The notes: generated by a model from the letters alone, not told the origin. Counted from the first letter of the stretch, positions 33,393-43,453 are shown. The stretch is DNA of 64,000 nt from Hyphomicrobiales bacterium (GCA_900466005.1 UEGQ01000003.1:558001-622000), one strand, 5' to 3'. Program-made: numbers and translations.

Positions 33393-34751
33393 TCAAACCG
33401 TCCGGATATAGGCGTCGTACTCCACGTCGGTGACGCGAAGCGAGAATTCCGAGATTTCCTGCTGCTTGCAGGCGGTGTAGAGCCCGCGGTATTTCGGGCC
33501 GAGGGCAGCATAGGCGAAGCTCGACTTCGAAAAACGCTGCAGCGACTGATCCCAGTTGGTCGGAAGCGGCTCGTGGTTGACCGCATGCTCGTCGCCGCTG
33601 ATTGCGCCGCCCGGCTGCGTCTTCTCCTTCATGCCGGCAAGCGCGGCGCTGAGGATCATCGCGACGACGAGGTAGGGGTTCGTATCGGCGCCGGCGACGC
33701 GATGCTCGATGCGGGTGGCGGGCCGGCTCGCGGTGATGACGCGCACGGCGGCCGAGCGGTTGTCGAAGCCCCAGGACGCATAGGTCGGCGCATGCTCCGA
33801 CGGCCGCAGTCGACGGTAGGAGTTCTGGTGGGGCGCAAAGACTGCCATGCTCTCGCCCATGGCTTCCAGAAGCCCGCCGACCGAATGGAAGAGCGCCTCC
33901 GTCGGTCCGTCTTCACCGGCATAGATGTTGGCGCCGGTCTCGTCGAGCACCGAGAAGTGCACGTGCATACCGCTGCCGGCCTGGGTGCCGTAGGGCTTCG
34001 CCATGAAGGTGGCGTCGAGGTCGTGGCAGCGGGCCACGCCCTTGACGATGCGCTTCAGGAGCACCGCATAGTCTGCGGCGGCGAGTGCGTCCGGCACGTG
34101 GTTCAGGTTGATCTCGTACTGGCCGGGGCCGTTTTCGCGCAGCGTCGTGTCGGCCGGCACCTTCTGCGCGCGCGCCGCGGTCGAGATCGCGTGGAAGACC
34201 TCTTCGAAATCCTGCAGTTCCGCGATCGACAGCACCTGCGTCTGGCCGGTATGCCAGCGGCCTTCGCGGGTGTTCGGCGGGCGCACCGGATCGAGGGCCG
34301 AGCGCACTGGATCGATGAGGTAGAATTCGAGTTCGGTCGCGACGACCGGCGTCAGCCCGAGCTTGCGATAGCGCTCGACCACGCTTGCCAGCACGTTGCG
34401 CGGATTGGCGTAGAAGCCGCTGCCGTCCGGATTGCGCATTTCGAGCAGCACCTGTGCCGTCGGCCGCGACAGCCAAGTGACGCGCGACAGCGTGCCGGGA
34501 ACGGGAAAGCAGAGCCCGTCGGGATCGCCGGTGCCTTCCGCAAGGCCGGCGGCGTTGACGTCACGCCCCCAGACGTCGAGCGCATAAACCGAGCGCGGCA
34601 TCGCCATGCCCTTTGTCAGGACGTCGAGGGCGCGTTCGCGCGGGATCCACTTGCCCCGCGGCACGCCGTTGACGTCGATGACGAAGGCTTCCAGCACTTC
34701 GATGTCGGGGTTTGCTTCGAAAAAGGTTTTGGCTTGGCTTTCAATATCCAT
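33393..34751 (-). CDS. puuA: Glutamine synthetase family, gamma-glutamylputrescine synthetase-like
   Basis: A 452-aa GS-fold enzyme: EAFVIDVNGVPRGKWIPRE, ATELEFYLIDP with metal-ligand glutamates, GMHVHFS, and the APTYASWGFDNRSAAVRV glutamate-binding loop. It lacks the adenylylation-site tail of housekeeping GlnA. Coupling to puuB points to gamma-glutamylation of putrescine or a related amine. Other GS-like ligases remain possible. Confidence 0.82.
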   Translation of the reverse strand: MDIESQAKTFFEANPDIEVLEAFVIDVNGVPRGKWIPRERALDVLTKGMAMPRSVYALDVWGRDVNAAGLAEGTGDPDGLCFPVPGTLSRVTWLSRPTAQVLLEMRNPDGSGFYANPRNVLASVVERYRKLGLTPVVATELEFYLIDPVRSALDPVRPPNTREGRWHTGQTQVLSIAELQDFEEVFHAISTAARAQKVPADTTLRENGPGQYEINLNHVPDALAAADYAVLLKRIVKGVARCHDLDATFMAKPYGTQAGSGMHVHFSVLDETGANIYAGEDGPTEALFHSVGGLLEAMGESMAVFAPHQNSYRRLRPSEHAPTYASWGFDNRSAAVRVITASRPATRIEHRVAGADTNPYLVVAMILSAALAGMKEKTQPGGAISGDEHAVNHEPLPTNWDQSLQRFSKSSFAYAALGPKYRGLYTACKQQEISEFSLRVTDVEYDAYIRTV

Positions 34752-35046
34752 AAGGCACCGGCAATGGTTTCAACGATCTGACCCGCGCATGCGGAAAAAC
34801 GCACGCGCAAACGGTATCGAACGACGCTAACGGTCGCCGAAATCTCCGTGGTAGTTCAGAAAGCGAAACATGCCTCAGCCTCTACAGTCTCCCGCCGGGA
34901 CGCATCGGAAGGTGCGAAGACAAGGATCAGCCCGGCGGTTTCCGCGACCGCGCGAAAACTTGGTCTTTCGACCGAAGACACCGCTATCACGAAATGGCCG
35001 TATTTGCCAGCCCCGCCGCGAGGAGTGCGGCGGAGCGGCAAGTACC

Positions 35047-36300
35047 TCATGCCTTGAACCGTTCCGGCCGCCAGGCGCTCATGTCGAGGAAGGGCGTCTC
35101 GCCGGTGACGGCTTCCGCGATCAGCCGGCCGGTCACGGGCCCGAGGGTCAGGCCGTGATGGGCGTGGCCGAAGGCGAACCAGAGGCCGTCGTGGCGCGGC
35201 GCCTTGCCGATGATCGGCATCATGTCCGGCGTGCAGGGCCGCGCGCCCATCCATGGTTCCGGATCGAGCCGTTCGCCGAGCGGGAAGATCGTGCGGGCCA
35301 CCTTCTCGGCGCGCTCGACCTGCACCGGCGATTTCGGCGCGTCGCGGTCGGCGAATTCAGCACCCGTGGTCAGACGGATGCCCTTGTCCATCGGCGCGAG
35401 GAAATAGCCGCGCTCCTTGTCCATGGTCCAGTTGTTGAGCACCGCGTTGCCGGCCGGCGCATAATGCATGTGGTAGCCGCGCTTGACGCCGACGATGAAG
35501 CTGTAGCCGAGCGTACGGGTCACATCCTCCGACCAGGGACCGAGCGCCAGAACGACGTCCTTGCCTTCCACCATGCCGTCGACGGTCTTCACCTGCCAGC
35601 CCTTGCCGCTGGCGGCGGGCTTGAGCGTCGTGGCGTCACCCTTGACGAACCTGCCGCCGAGGCTTTCGAAATAGGCGAGATAGGCCATCGTCAGTCCGTG
35701 CGGATCGGTGACCGACCACGGGTCGTTCCATTTCAGCGCGCCGACGAACTTGCCGGTCAGGTGCGGCTCCACGCGCGCGAGATCGTCCGCCGACAGCGCC
35801 GTGAAGTTGATGGCCGCGACCTTCGCCAGCCGCTCGGCCTCGGCGACTTCCTTGTCCATCGCCGCCTTGGTGCGGAAGGCTTCCATCCAGCCGTCCTTGC
35901 GGATCAGGTGCTCGGCACCGGCGGCCTTGATCAGGTCGGCATGTTCCGAGACCGAATTCTCGATGAGCGGCGCGTAGGCGTTGGCGATCGCCTGATGGCG
36001 CACCTCGTTCGAATGCCACCAGTAGCGCGACAGGAAGGGCACCAGCTTTGGCATTGCCGTCGGATGGTAATGCGCGTCGATCCGGTTGTTGAGCCCGTAG
36101 CGCACCAGCATGCCGACTTCCTGCGGGAAGCCGTAGGGCACGATGCCTTCGCGCTGGATCAGGCCCGCATTGCCGAACGAGGTTTCCTCGCCGGCGCCCC
36201 GCCGGTCGACCAGCACCACCGAGCGGCCGCGGCGGGCGAGATGGATGGCGGTGGAAACGCCGACGATACCGGCGCCGAGCACGATTGCATCTGCAGACAT
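35047..36300 (-). CDS. FAD-dependent D-amino-acid dehydrogenase-like oxidoreductase
   Basis: A 417-aa DAO/DadA-family protein from ATG 36300: AIVLGAGIVGVSTAIHLARRGRSVVLVDRRGAGEETSFGNAGLI, and near the C-terminus GARPCTPDMMPIIG, then FAFGHAHHGLTLGPVTGRLIAE. It should oxidise a D-amino acid or similar amine to the keto acid, passing electrons to the chain. No racemase adjoins. The 295 bases between it and puuA hold no gene that I can support. Confidence 0.83.
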   Translation of the reverse strand: MSADAIVLGAGIVGVSTAIHLARRGRSVVLVDRRGAGEETSFGNAGLIQREGIVPYGFPQEVGMLVRYGLNNRIDAHYHPTAMPKLVPFLSRYWWHSNEVRHQAIANAYAPLIENSVSEHADLIKAAGAEHLIRKDGWMEAFRTKAAMDKEVAEAERLAKVAAINFTALSADDLARVEPHLTGKFVGALKWNDPWSVTDPHGLTMAYLAYFESLGGRFVKGDATTLKPAASGKGWQVKTVDGMVEGKDVVLALGPWSEDVTRTLGYSFIVGVKRGYHMHYAPAGNAVLNNWTMDKERGYFLAPMDKGIRLTTGAEFADRDAPKSPVQVERAEKVARTIFPLGERLDPEPWMGARPCTPDMMPIIGKAPRHDGLWFAFGHAHHGLTLGPVTGRLIAEAVTGETPFLDMSAWRPERFKA

Positions 36301-36508
36301 TCTATTCAGGATTCCGTTGCTGACAGGTCTTTCGCCGAAGATGCAATTGTCGATGCCGCCGCGCAAATGGAAAAATGCAGAGATCTGCCGATTGGCGCGG
36401 GGCGTTGCAAAAATGCGTGATGTCCTCGCAGACTCTTCGACGATCGGGCATGGATACGGTGGTGATTCGTCGCTGAGGCGGCTGCGGGTCGCAGATTTCG
36501 TCAGGCCG

Positions 36509-37213
36509 TCAAACCGACCGAGTCAGTCCGCCGTCGACGCGGATGTTCTGTCCGGTGATGTAGGCGGCACCCTCCGAGGCGAGGAAGGCGACGGTCGCGG
36601 CGATCTCGGCGCTGGTGCCGTAGCGCTTCATCGGCACGGCCGAGCGGCGTTCCTCGGTGGCCGGCAAGCTGTCGATCCAGCCGGGTAGGACGTTGTTCAT
36701 GCGGATATTGTCGGCCGCGTAGGTGTCCGCGAAAATCTTGGTGAAGGCGGCGAGGCCCGCACGGGCGACCGCGGATGTGGGAAACATCGACGACGGCTCG
36801 AAGGCCCAGGCGGTCGATATGTTGATGATGACCCCGGATTTCTGCTTCTGCATGATCGGCGTGACGAGGCGTGTCGGGCGCACGGCGTTGAGGAAATAGA
36901 CATCGATGCCCGTGTGCCAGTCCTCGTCGGTCAGGTCGAGGACGGGCTTGCGCGGCCCGTGACCGGCGCTGTTCACCAGAACGTCGACCCGTCCCCATTT
37001 CTCGACTGCGGTCTCTACAAGTCGCTTCAGATCGTCGTTCGACTGGTTGGACCCGGTGACCCCGATGCCGCCCAGCTCTTCGGCCAGCGCCTCGCCCTTT
37101 CCGGACGAGGAGAGGATCGCGACGTTGAACCCGTCCGCTGCCAGACGCCGGGCACTTTCCGCGCCCATGCCGCTGCCGCCCGCCGTGATGATGGCTACTT
37201 TCTTTGCCGACAT
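36509..37213 (-). CDS. Short-chain dehydrogenase/reductase
   Basis: A 234-aa SDR with the cofactor motif TAGGSGMGAESARRLAADG, the DVLVNSAG motif and a C-terminal ITGQNIRVDGGLTRS. The catalytic segment reads ISTAWAFEPSSMFPTSAVARAG: the usual YxxxK is replaced, since the expected tyrosine position holds F/P and the lysine position holds R. That is unusual for an active SDR. It is the last core-like gene before the island. Confidence 0.82.
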   Translation of the reverse strand: MSAKKVAIITAGGSGMGAESARRLAADGFNVAILSSSGKGEALAEELGGIGVTGSNQSNDDLKRLVETAVEKWGRVDVLVNSAGHGPRKPVLDLTDEDWHTGIDVYFLNAVRPTRLVTPIMQKQKSGVIINISTAWAFEPSSMFPTSAVARAGLAAFTKIFADTYAADNIRMNNVLPGWIDSLPATEERRSAVPMKRYGTSAEIAATVAFLASEGAAYITGQNIRVDGGLTRSV

Positions 37214-37447
37214 TGCAAGAACCTCTCCTCCACGATGGGGCGCTCTGTCGACCGCCCCGATGTTCCCTCAACTAGAATTGTCCGGCGGTAAGGAAAGGGG
37301 TCTTCGTCGTTTTGACAAGCAAAAAGCGATCGGTGGGCGATGTGTTCGGGAAAATGCCGTCGCGCGACGCGCATCAGGTCGCCAATGATGCCAAAACGGG
37401 ATCCGCACGACTGGAAAATCAAGGAATTAAGGGGATTTAGCGAGAAT

Positions 37448-37464
37448 TGGCTGGGGAACCTGGA
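37448..37464 (+). repeat. Distal attachment-site copy (17-bp repeat of tRNA-Gln 3' end)
   Basis: TGGCTGGGGAACCTGGA is identical and in the same direction as the 3' end of the tRNA-Gln gene at 60915-60931. Flanking bases differ. It marks the left end of the island, 117 bases before the integrase start. Confidence 0.85.
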
Positions 37465-37580
37465 AAGTAATCCAACTTTCATCAACACCTTGATCCGAAA
37501 CAACCTATTGCAAATCAACGGCTTATTTTCTAGCAGTGTTCCTGTTGGGTGTTCCGGAATAGTGTTACGGATGGGCGAAG

Positions 37581-39395
37581 ATGGCAAGGGTTACATATCT
37601 CGATCGGCGCGGGGCAACCTACTATGCCAGACTTGATATTCCGCTCGACCTTGTAGCTCACTATGGCACGACGACGCGCAAGAAGTCGTTGCACACTAAG
37701 GATGAGAACGAAGCAAAGAAGCGCCTCTGGCCCGTGATTGAAGGTTGGCGTGCCGAGTTCGATGAGGTGCGCTCACGTCGTGAATTGACACCTCAACACA
37801 AAGCGGCTGCTGTCTGGCAGCACTATGAGGCGACACTGCAAAACTACGATCGCAAGCAGCGCGCAATGCCGACGCCGGAAGACCAGGACGCAGAGCTACA
37901 GAGCCTGTATCGCCGGATCGATCTCGGCGAGATCACGTCCGACAACTTCTTTGGCATGATCAACGCTTACACCGACTTCAAGCTGATGCTGAGAGCGCGG
38001 ACCGATGACGCCAATCTGCGCAGTCGCCGTCTTGCCGCACTGAAGAGGGCGCTTGCTTCTGGCGACAACAAATTGATCGCGTCGGCGGTGAAGGACTTCG
38101 TCACCAAGCACAAACTCCTGGTCGAGGAAGGCTCGGATGAGTATCGCGAGCTTTGCGTCCTGATGACGCGTGCGGAGATCGAGGGGCTCCAGCGCACCTT
38201 AGAACGTGACGAGGGTGACTTTACCGGCGCCCCGAAGGATCCGATCGTCAAACCGGCGTCCAGCATCGCGCGCGAGGCCGCAGCACCGGGTGAGACCATC
38301 ATGGAACTCTTCGATATCTACGCCCGCGAGAACCCCAACCAGATCAAGTCGGATACGCTTGCACAAGCTCGTCGGGACGTCGGTCTGTTTGTGGATCATG
38401 TTGGCAGCACGTTCCCGGTCCACCGGATCGACAAGAAGGCTGTCCGTGAGTGGAAGGCGCTCTTGCTTCAATACCCGATCAAGGCGACCGAGACGAAGGC
38501 TTTCGCAGGCATGAAGATTGCCCAGATCGTCAAGCACAATGAGATCGTCAAGAAGCCCACAATCAGTCCTCCTACGGTCAATCGTCATCTATCCGGTTTC
38601 AGCGCCTTCTGCACCTGGCTGACGAACCACGGCTACCTTACGGCGAACCCGGCGGCCGACATGTTCCTCAAGAAGTCGAAGGAGAAGACGACCAAGCCCT
38701 TCACCGTGGATGAGATGAATGTCTTGTTCAAGTCGCCGTTCTTCACCGGATGCCAGAATGATGATGCTCCCCGTTTCTGGAGCAAGCCTGGCAATGTCCT
38801 GATCAGAGACCATCGTTTCTGGGTGCCGCTGATCATGCTGTTTTCCGGCGCTCGTCCGGCGGAAATTGCGCAGCTTGGCATAGACGACGTTCGCGAAGAC
38901 CGCGGTCATTGGATCATGCATATCACGACTGAAGGGGATGGGGACAAGTCCGTAAAGACTTCTGGCTCAATGCGCGTCGTGCCTATTCACCCCGAATTGG
39001 TGAAGCTCGGGTTGCTCAAGCATCATGCTGCACTAAAAAAGCAGGGAGAGAAGCGACTGTTTCCGCTCGCTGAGCGCAACGAGCGCGGCCAGATGATCGC
39101 CACGTTCAGTAGAGACTTCCCGCGTTACCTCACAAAGATCGGGTTGAAGGAAGGTCGCGGCCTGTCCCTCTACAGTTTTCGGCATGGGGCGGCTGACGCT
39201 CTCCGTCGTGCAGGTTTCCTTGACGAGCAATTCGGCTTCATTCTCGGACACACATCCGGCACGATGACACAGCGTTATGGAACGCTGCCCCAAGGGATGC
39301 TCGAACAGCGAGTGGAGCTGATCAACTCGATCGCCTACCCTGGCTTGATGGTGGATCACCTTAACGGGATGAGCGCGCCGGAGAGGCCTGCGTAA
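37581..39395 (+). CDS. Tyrosine recombinase / phage-type integrase
   Basis: A 604-aa protein. The N-terminal domain YLDRRGATYYARLDIPLDLVAHYG is the DUF6538-type arm-binding region. A long helical middle part is followed by a SAM-like core-binding domain (near ETIMELFDIYARENP). The catalytic domain has the arginine in MLFSGARPAEIAQLGIDD, HxxR region LYSFRHGAADALRRA, and H plus Y in LGHTSGTMTQRYGT. All key residues are visible, so it should be active. It lies just inside the left attachment site and reads into the island. Confidence 0.92.
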   Translation: MARVTYLDRRGATYYARLDIPLDLVAHYGTTTRKKSLHTKDENEAKKRLWPVIEGWRAEFDEVRSRRELTPQHKAAAVWQHYEATLQNYDRKQRAMPTPEDQDAELQSLYRRIDLGEITSDNFFGMINAYTDFKLMLRARTDDANLRSRRLAALKRALASGDNKLIASAVKDFVTKHKLLVEEGSDEYRELCVLMTRAEIEGLQRTLERDEGDFTGAPKDPIVKPASSIAREAAAPGETIMELFDIYARENPNQIKSDTLAQARRDVGLFVDHVGSTFPVHRIDKKAVREWKALLLQYPIKATETKAFAGMKIAQIVKHNEIVKKPTISPPTVNRHLSGFSAFCTWLTNHGYLTANPAADMFLKKSKEKTTKPFTVDEMNVLFKSPFFTGCQNDDAPRFWSKPGNVLIRDHRFWVPLIMLFSGARPAEIAQLGIDDVREDRGHWIMHITTEGDGDKSVKTSGSMRVVPIHPELVKLGLLKHHAALKKQGEKRLFPLAERNERGQMIATFSRDFPRYLTKIGLKEGRGLSLYSFRHGAADALRRAGFLDEQFGFILGHTSGTMTQRYGTLPQGMLEQRVELINSIAYPGLMVDHLNGMSAPERPA

Positions 39396-39914
39396 CCTGA
39401 ACCTTCGGGTTCTACGCGTGGTGCCTTTCAATCTAGGTGGCAACCGCGTGCTCACGTGGGGCCGCGTCTGCCGCCAGACGACGCTACTCATTGTTTGTAC
39501 ATAGCGCGATCAACGCTCTCCCGAAGTCGACTTAGCTTGGTCGAATTTCAGACTATCCATCTGCGTAGCCGGCCCTAACGGGGTACGCGAGGCACAAAAT
39601 GAAGTTGAAATCGCCAATACTAAATCTGTAGGGTTGCACGTGGCGCCCATGAGTCGCGTTTGTCGGGCGTGGCTGGTGTTTGGGGATGTGTGACGTGCAG
39701 GGGGCAGGGGAGAAATGCAAGAACACTTTGGTCAAGGCGGACCACTTCGGAGAACATGATGTTGATTGTCTCCGTTACACATTTGGAAAGGACTGAGGTT
39801 ACCTGCCCCGATGCAGCGGCTTATTCAAGCCGTCCATCGTCTGCCCCTCTGAGGCTTACCGAAAACTTCGTAGCGCGGCCATGATCGGTTTGCGAAATCC
39901 GCATGATCAACGAT
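39396..39914. other. Gene-free stretch before the defence cassette
   Basis: About 520 bases of lower GC than the flanks. Short open frames exist on both strands, but none has a convincing ribosome binding site or recognisable product. It probably holds the promoter of the cassette. I see no RNA gene. Confidence 0.5.
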
Positions 39915-39937
39915 TTGCACCTTTGAAAAAGGTTCAA
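39915..39937 (+). promoter_or_regulatory. Hairpin covering the ribosome binding site of the sigma-like gene
   Basis: TTGCACCTTT (39915-39924) and AAAGGTTCAA (39928-39937) are 10-base arms with one mismatch around a GAA loop. The right arm contains AAAGG, the likely Shine-Dalgarno of the gene starting at 39940, and the left arm contains its complement CCTTT. In mRNA the site would be masked. It could equally be a DNA operator. Confidence 0.65.
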
Positions 39938-39939
39938 TC

Positions 39940-41946
39940 ATGAAGATCATTGACAGGCTCTCCCGCATCCTAAGCCGGAGTCCGGCGGCTCCGATCGGAT
40001 CGGAGAGTCATTTGACCGATACTGCTTATGCCCGCTTAACTATGAGCTTGGATCATAAGCAACTTCCCGAGAACCGTGGTTCTGTCGCGCGACTATCGTC
40101 GCTCTCTGGAAAGTCGACAGGGCCGCAGACGATCGTCGGGCACGAAGACATCTCACAGATCGAGAATACCTCGGTCAAGGCCGATGGAGTTCCTGAAGGC
40201 CATTTCAGCTTGGCAGAGCAGAGGGAACCAGACGACACCGTTGACGATCTGGATAATCTCCTGAGTTTCGAGGCCGAAGAGGAACCACAGAATTTCTTTG
40301 ATAATACCGAGGGAAAAGCCGCTTCGGGGACATTTTTCGCAACCGTCAAGTCGGAACGTGTGGTTTCGCCTGACGATGATGTGGATTGGCATATTGATCT
40401 TTCACCTGCACCGATCGCCGGAGAGGGTATCGGTTTAACCGCCGTAGTGGCCGCAGATCACCGTGCTGACAATGACTACCTGAAGGTCCGCAGCGGCGGC
40501 CGACAATCGGTCAAACGAGCGGTCGTCCAGATCGGCACGCGGATTTCGATAGACACGGAACTCTGCGCCGCTTGGGCGGACGAAATTCTGGCCAAGGGAC
40601 GATGCAGCCTCGACGATATCGATCACCTAGCTGCCATTTGCGAAGGAAATGGTGATCTCGAGGAACTGTGCATCAATCTTCAGCGCAACCTGGAAGCCGC
40701 GGGCTTCGAACTCGATCAGGCGACCGAGTTCGATGTGGGGCCCTGGGACGCCTTCTCGGATACTTCGTCCGATGACCTCGCTGACGCGATAGAGGCAGCC
40801 CTTACGCGTCGGACGCGGCTTCCCGGCACACAGCGCTTCGTCATGGACAAATCAGACGAGCTGCAACTGCTGGAGCCCATGATGCGGGCCAAGCAGGAAC
40901 TCCAGCTGGGCATCCTGAGCTCCGAGACCGCCGTCCAAACGATCCTCAACGTCATGGACAGCATCCGCGCCGGGGCGCGAGACCCCGTCTCGGTGTCCCT
41001 GAGAACCATCATTCCCTCGCGCCCGGGCCATGCGGAGACGTCCGAGGTAATGGCCGCCGTGGAAGCCCTGAGGTCTTGGCACACCACCGGCCGGGTGATG
41101 GACGGCAAGCGACGAAGAGAGGCACTTACTGCGCTCGAGGCATTGGATCTTTCTCTGGCATTCCACAAGGAGTTGGTCCACCGACTGGAGCAGTTCCCGG
41201 CGTGCCAAGCCGAGGCCAGTCAATTGGAAGCCGAAATACTGATCTCCGAATCTGCTACCGAACACCTAATCCGCGAGCATCTGCCTTACGTCCGGCGTTT
41301 TGCATCGCGGAACGTGGATGAAGGCGAAGATCCAGAGGACGTCTTCCAGGTCGCGTTCATGGGTCTGCAGCGTTCCACAAGGCGATTTGATCCCGAACGT
41401 GGTTATCGCTTCCTCATCTACGCCACTTACTGGATGCGACAGGCCATCACGCGATGGCGCGCTGATGAAGGCGCGGCGATCCGCATCCCCGTGCATCGGA
41501 ACGAGAAGATCACTAAGCTCGATTGCGCCCTAGAGAGGCTGGACGTTCGGGTCGGTGGCGCCGTCTCCGACCTCGAACTCGCCGACGAGCTCGAGTGGAC
41601 AATCGACGAAGTCAGACAGTTCCGCGGCATCCCGCGCGAAGCCGAATATCCCGCAAGCCTAGACGACTGGGACAACCTGCTGCCCGAGCCTTCAGAAGTG
41701 GATGTCTTCGACCAGGCAGAAACTGAAAGGATCGTGACAGAAGCACTGGCTGATCTGCCGGAACGTCAGGCTGATGTGATCCGAATGCGCTTTGGTATAG
41801 GGCGCGAGACCGACATGACACTCGAGGAAATCGGTCAGATCTACGGCGTAACGCGCGAGCGCATTCGTCAGATCGAAGCGAAAGGCCTTGATCGACTTTC
41901 CCATCCTGGCCGCAAGCGTCGGCTCCAAGAATTGCTGGGGTTGTGA
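39940..41946 (+). CDS. Primary-sigma-like factor with a 438-aa N-terminal extension, first gene of defence cassette
   Basis: 668 aa. The last 230 residues are sigma-70: region 2 (about 445-520: EDVFQVAFMGLQRSTRRFDPERGYRFLIYATYWMRQAITRW, then IRIPVHRNEKI), a region 3-like helix set, and region 4.2 (MTLEEIGQIYGVTRERIRQIEAKGLDRLSHPGRKRRLQEL). Regions 2.4 and 4.2 resemble RpoD rather than ECF factors, so consensus-like promoters may be read. The N-terminal 438 residues are acidic and unrecognised; residues about 195-250 look helical. The stop is 4 bases before the GHKL gene, so it is part of the cassette. Possible role: turning on the cassette or redirecting RNA polymerase during infection. Confidence 0.85.
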   Translation: MKIIDRLSRILSRSPAAPIGSESHLTDTAYARLTMSLDHKQLPENRGSVARLSSLSGKSTGPQTIVGHEDISQIENTSVKADGVPEGHFSLAEQREPDDTVDDLDNLLSFEAEEEPQNFFDNTEGKAASGTFFATVKSERVVSPDDDVDWHIDLSPAPIAGEGIGLTAVVAADHRADNDYLKVRSGGRQSVKRAVVQIGTRISIDTELCAAWADEILAKGRCSLDDIDHLAAICEGNGDLEELCINLQRNLEAAGFELDQATEFDVGPWDAFSDTSSDDLADAIEAALTRRTRLPGTQRFVMDKSDELQLLEPMMRAKQELQLGILSSETAVQTILNVMDSIRAGARDPVSVSLRTIIPSRPGHAETSEVMAAVEALRSWHTTGRVMDGKRRREALTALEALDLSLAFHKELVHRLEQFPACQAEASQLEAEILISESATEHLIREHLPYVRRFASRNVDEGEDPEDVFQVAFMGLQRSTRRFDPERGYRFLIYATYWMRQAITRWRADEGAAIRIPVHRNEKITKLDCALERLDVRVGGAVSDLELADELEWTIDEVRQFRGIPREAEYPASLDDWDNLLPEPSEVDVFDQAETERIVTEALADLPERQADVIRMRFGIGRETDMTLEEIGQIYGVTRERIRQIEAKGLDRLSHPGRKRRLQELLGL

Positions 41947-41950
41947 CGGG

Positions 41951-43453
41951 ATGGGTGTAAGAAATGCTCCTCCTCATGCTGGGTCGATGCTCGAGTCCCT
42001 TCGGGGACTCGGCTACGCGCCTCCCACCGCACTTGCCGATCTGGTCGACAATTCCATCGCCGCAAAAGCGCGCGACGTTGCCGTTCATCTTGAGTGGGCC
42101 GGTCCAGAGAGCTGGGTAAGAATCGTCGATGACGGTGAAGGCATGGACGACGCGGCTCTGGAGGCTGGCATGCGCCTTGGCGCTCGCGATCCGAGGGCTG
42201 AACGCGCCGCCACCGACCTCGGGCGCTTCGGGCTGGGCCTGAAGACGGCCAGCTTCTCTCAGGCTCGTCGCCTCACCGTCGCCAGTCGGAAGGAAGGTGG
42301 ACCGGTCGTCTGCCTGCGCTGGGACCTCGATCTCATCGGTCAGGAATCCGGGGCCGATTGGCCGCTCTTCGAGGGTCCGGCGCCGGGATCAGAGGATTTG
42401 CTCGCGCCGCTGGACCAGATGGCCCACGGCACCGTCGTACTCTGGGAGAAACTGGACCGGATCGTGACCGATGGCTTCGAGGCCACCGACATGATCGAGC
42501 TCGCGGATCGCGTGGAGGCGCATCTTGCGATGACCTTCCATCGCCTCATCGATGGCCAACGGCCCATGCTGCGCCTCTCGCTCAATGGCAGAGGATTGAA
42601 GCCTTGGGATCCGTACCTCATCGGTCATCCCGGCAAGGCGCTCGAAAGCCCCGAGTATCGGATCCTCCACACCACCGGTGTGACCGTGCAATGCCACGTC
42701 CTTCCGCATCGCGACATGCTCAAGCCTGCCGAACAGGAAGCGGCGGCGGGGCCCGGAGGATGGACGCAGCAGGAGGGCTTCTACGTCTACCGCAACAAGC
42801 GTCTCCTTCTCGCTGGGGGGTGGCTTGGTCTCGGCGATGGCGGCAAGCCATGGCCGCGCGATGAAGCTCACAGGCTCGCTCGTATCCGGCTCGACATACC
42901 GAACAGCGCGGATGCCGATTGGAAGATCAATGTCCTGAAATCGACGGCCAGCCCCCCGGTGCGCCTGCGATCCCAGCTTCATCGTCTCGCAACAGAAACA
43001 CGCGACACGGCGCGGCGGGTCTTCGCCCACCGAGGACACGTGACCCCGGCCTCAGGCACGCGCCCGAACGCAGTCGCCGAAGCCTGGCAAGTGCGGCGTT
43101 CGGCACAAGGAACGTCTTACCGGATCGCTCGTGACCATGATCTTGTCGCCTCGATCCTCGATCGCGCCGGCCCACTCAAGCCCGACATCCTCGCTCTTCT
43201 GAGACTGATCGAAGAGACAGTGCCCGTGCAGCGTATCTGGCTGGATACGGCGGAAGACAAGGAGACGCCGAGAACTGGTTTCACCGGAGCGGCCGAGAAC
43301 GAGGTGATAGAGACCCTGTCCTCGATGTTTGAAGCACTGGTGAAGTTCCGCGGGCTCAGCCCGACCGAGGCGCGCGAGCGGCTCGGTCGCACGCCCCCAT
43401 TCGACCGGCACCTCGACCTGGTTACAGCCCTTGAAGCGAAAGACACGCAATGA
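41951..43453 (+). CDS. MORC/MutL-type GHKL ATPase of defence cassette (MzaB-like)
   Basis: 500 aa. Bergerat ATP-binding motifs: N-box ALADLVDNSIAAKA (N34), G1 VDDGEGMD (60-66), G2 LGRFGLGLKTASFSQA (90-105). The middle and C-terminal parts follow the bacterial MORC-like pattern, with DWKINVLKSTASPP. Prokaryotic MORC/MutL homologues of this kind occur with Z1, nuclease and AIPR genes in restriction-like loci (described by Iyer and Aravind), and a MutL-Z1-DUF-AIPR cassette named Mza was reported to protect against phage. The stop overlaps the Z1 start as ATGA. Confidence 0.85.
   Translation: MGVRNAPPHAGSMLESLRGLGYAPPTALADLVDNSIAAKARDVAVHLEWAGPESWVRIVDDGEGMDDAALEAGMRLGARDPRAERAATDLGRFGLGLKTASFSQARRLTVASRKEGGPVVCLRWDLDLIGQESGADWPLFEGPAPGSEDLLAPLDQMAHGTVVLWEKLDRIVTDGFEATDMIELADRVEAHLAMTFHRLIDGQRPMLRLSLNGRGLKPWDPYLIGHPGKALESPEYRILHTTGVTVQCHVLPHRDMLKPAEQEAAAGPGGWTQQEGFYVYRNKRLLLAGGWLGLGDGGKPWPRDEAHRLARIRLDIPNSADADWKINVLKSTASPPVRLRSQLHRLATETRDTARRVFAHRGHVTPASGTRPNAVAEAWQVRRSAQGTSYRIARDHDLVASILDRAGPLKPDILALLRLIEETVPVQRIWLDTAEDKETPRTGFTGAAENEVIETLSSMFEALVKFRGLSPTEARERLGRTPPFDRHLDLVTALEAKDTQ

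Noticed and set aside
34752..35046. Gene between puuA and the FAD dehydrogenase
   Set aside because: Short frames on both strands lack start signals and family-like sequence; it is best seen as the puuA promoter region.
39553..39735. 60-aa frame in the gap before the sigma-like gene
   Set aside because: Irregular composition, no start signal, overlapped by another equally weak frame.
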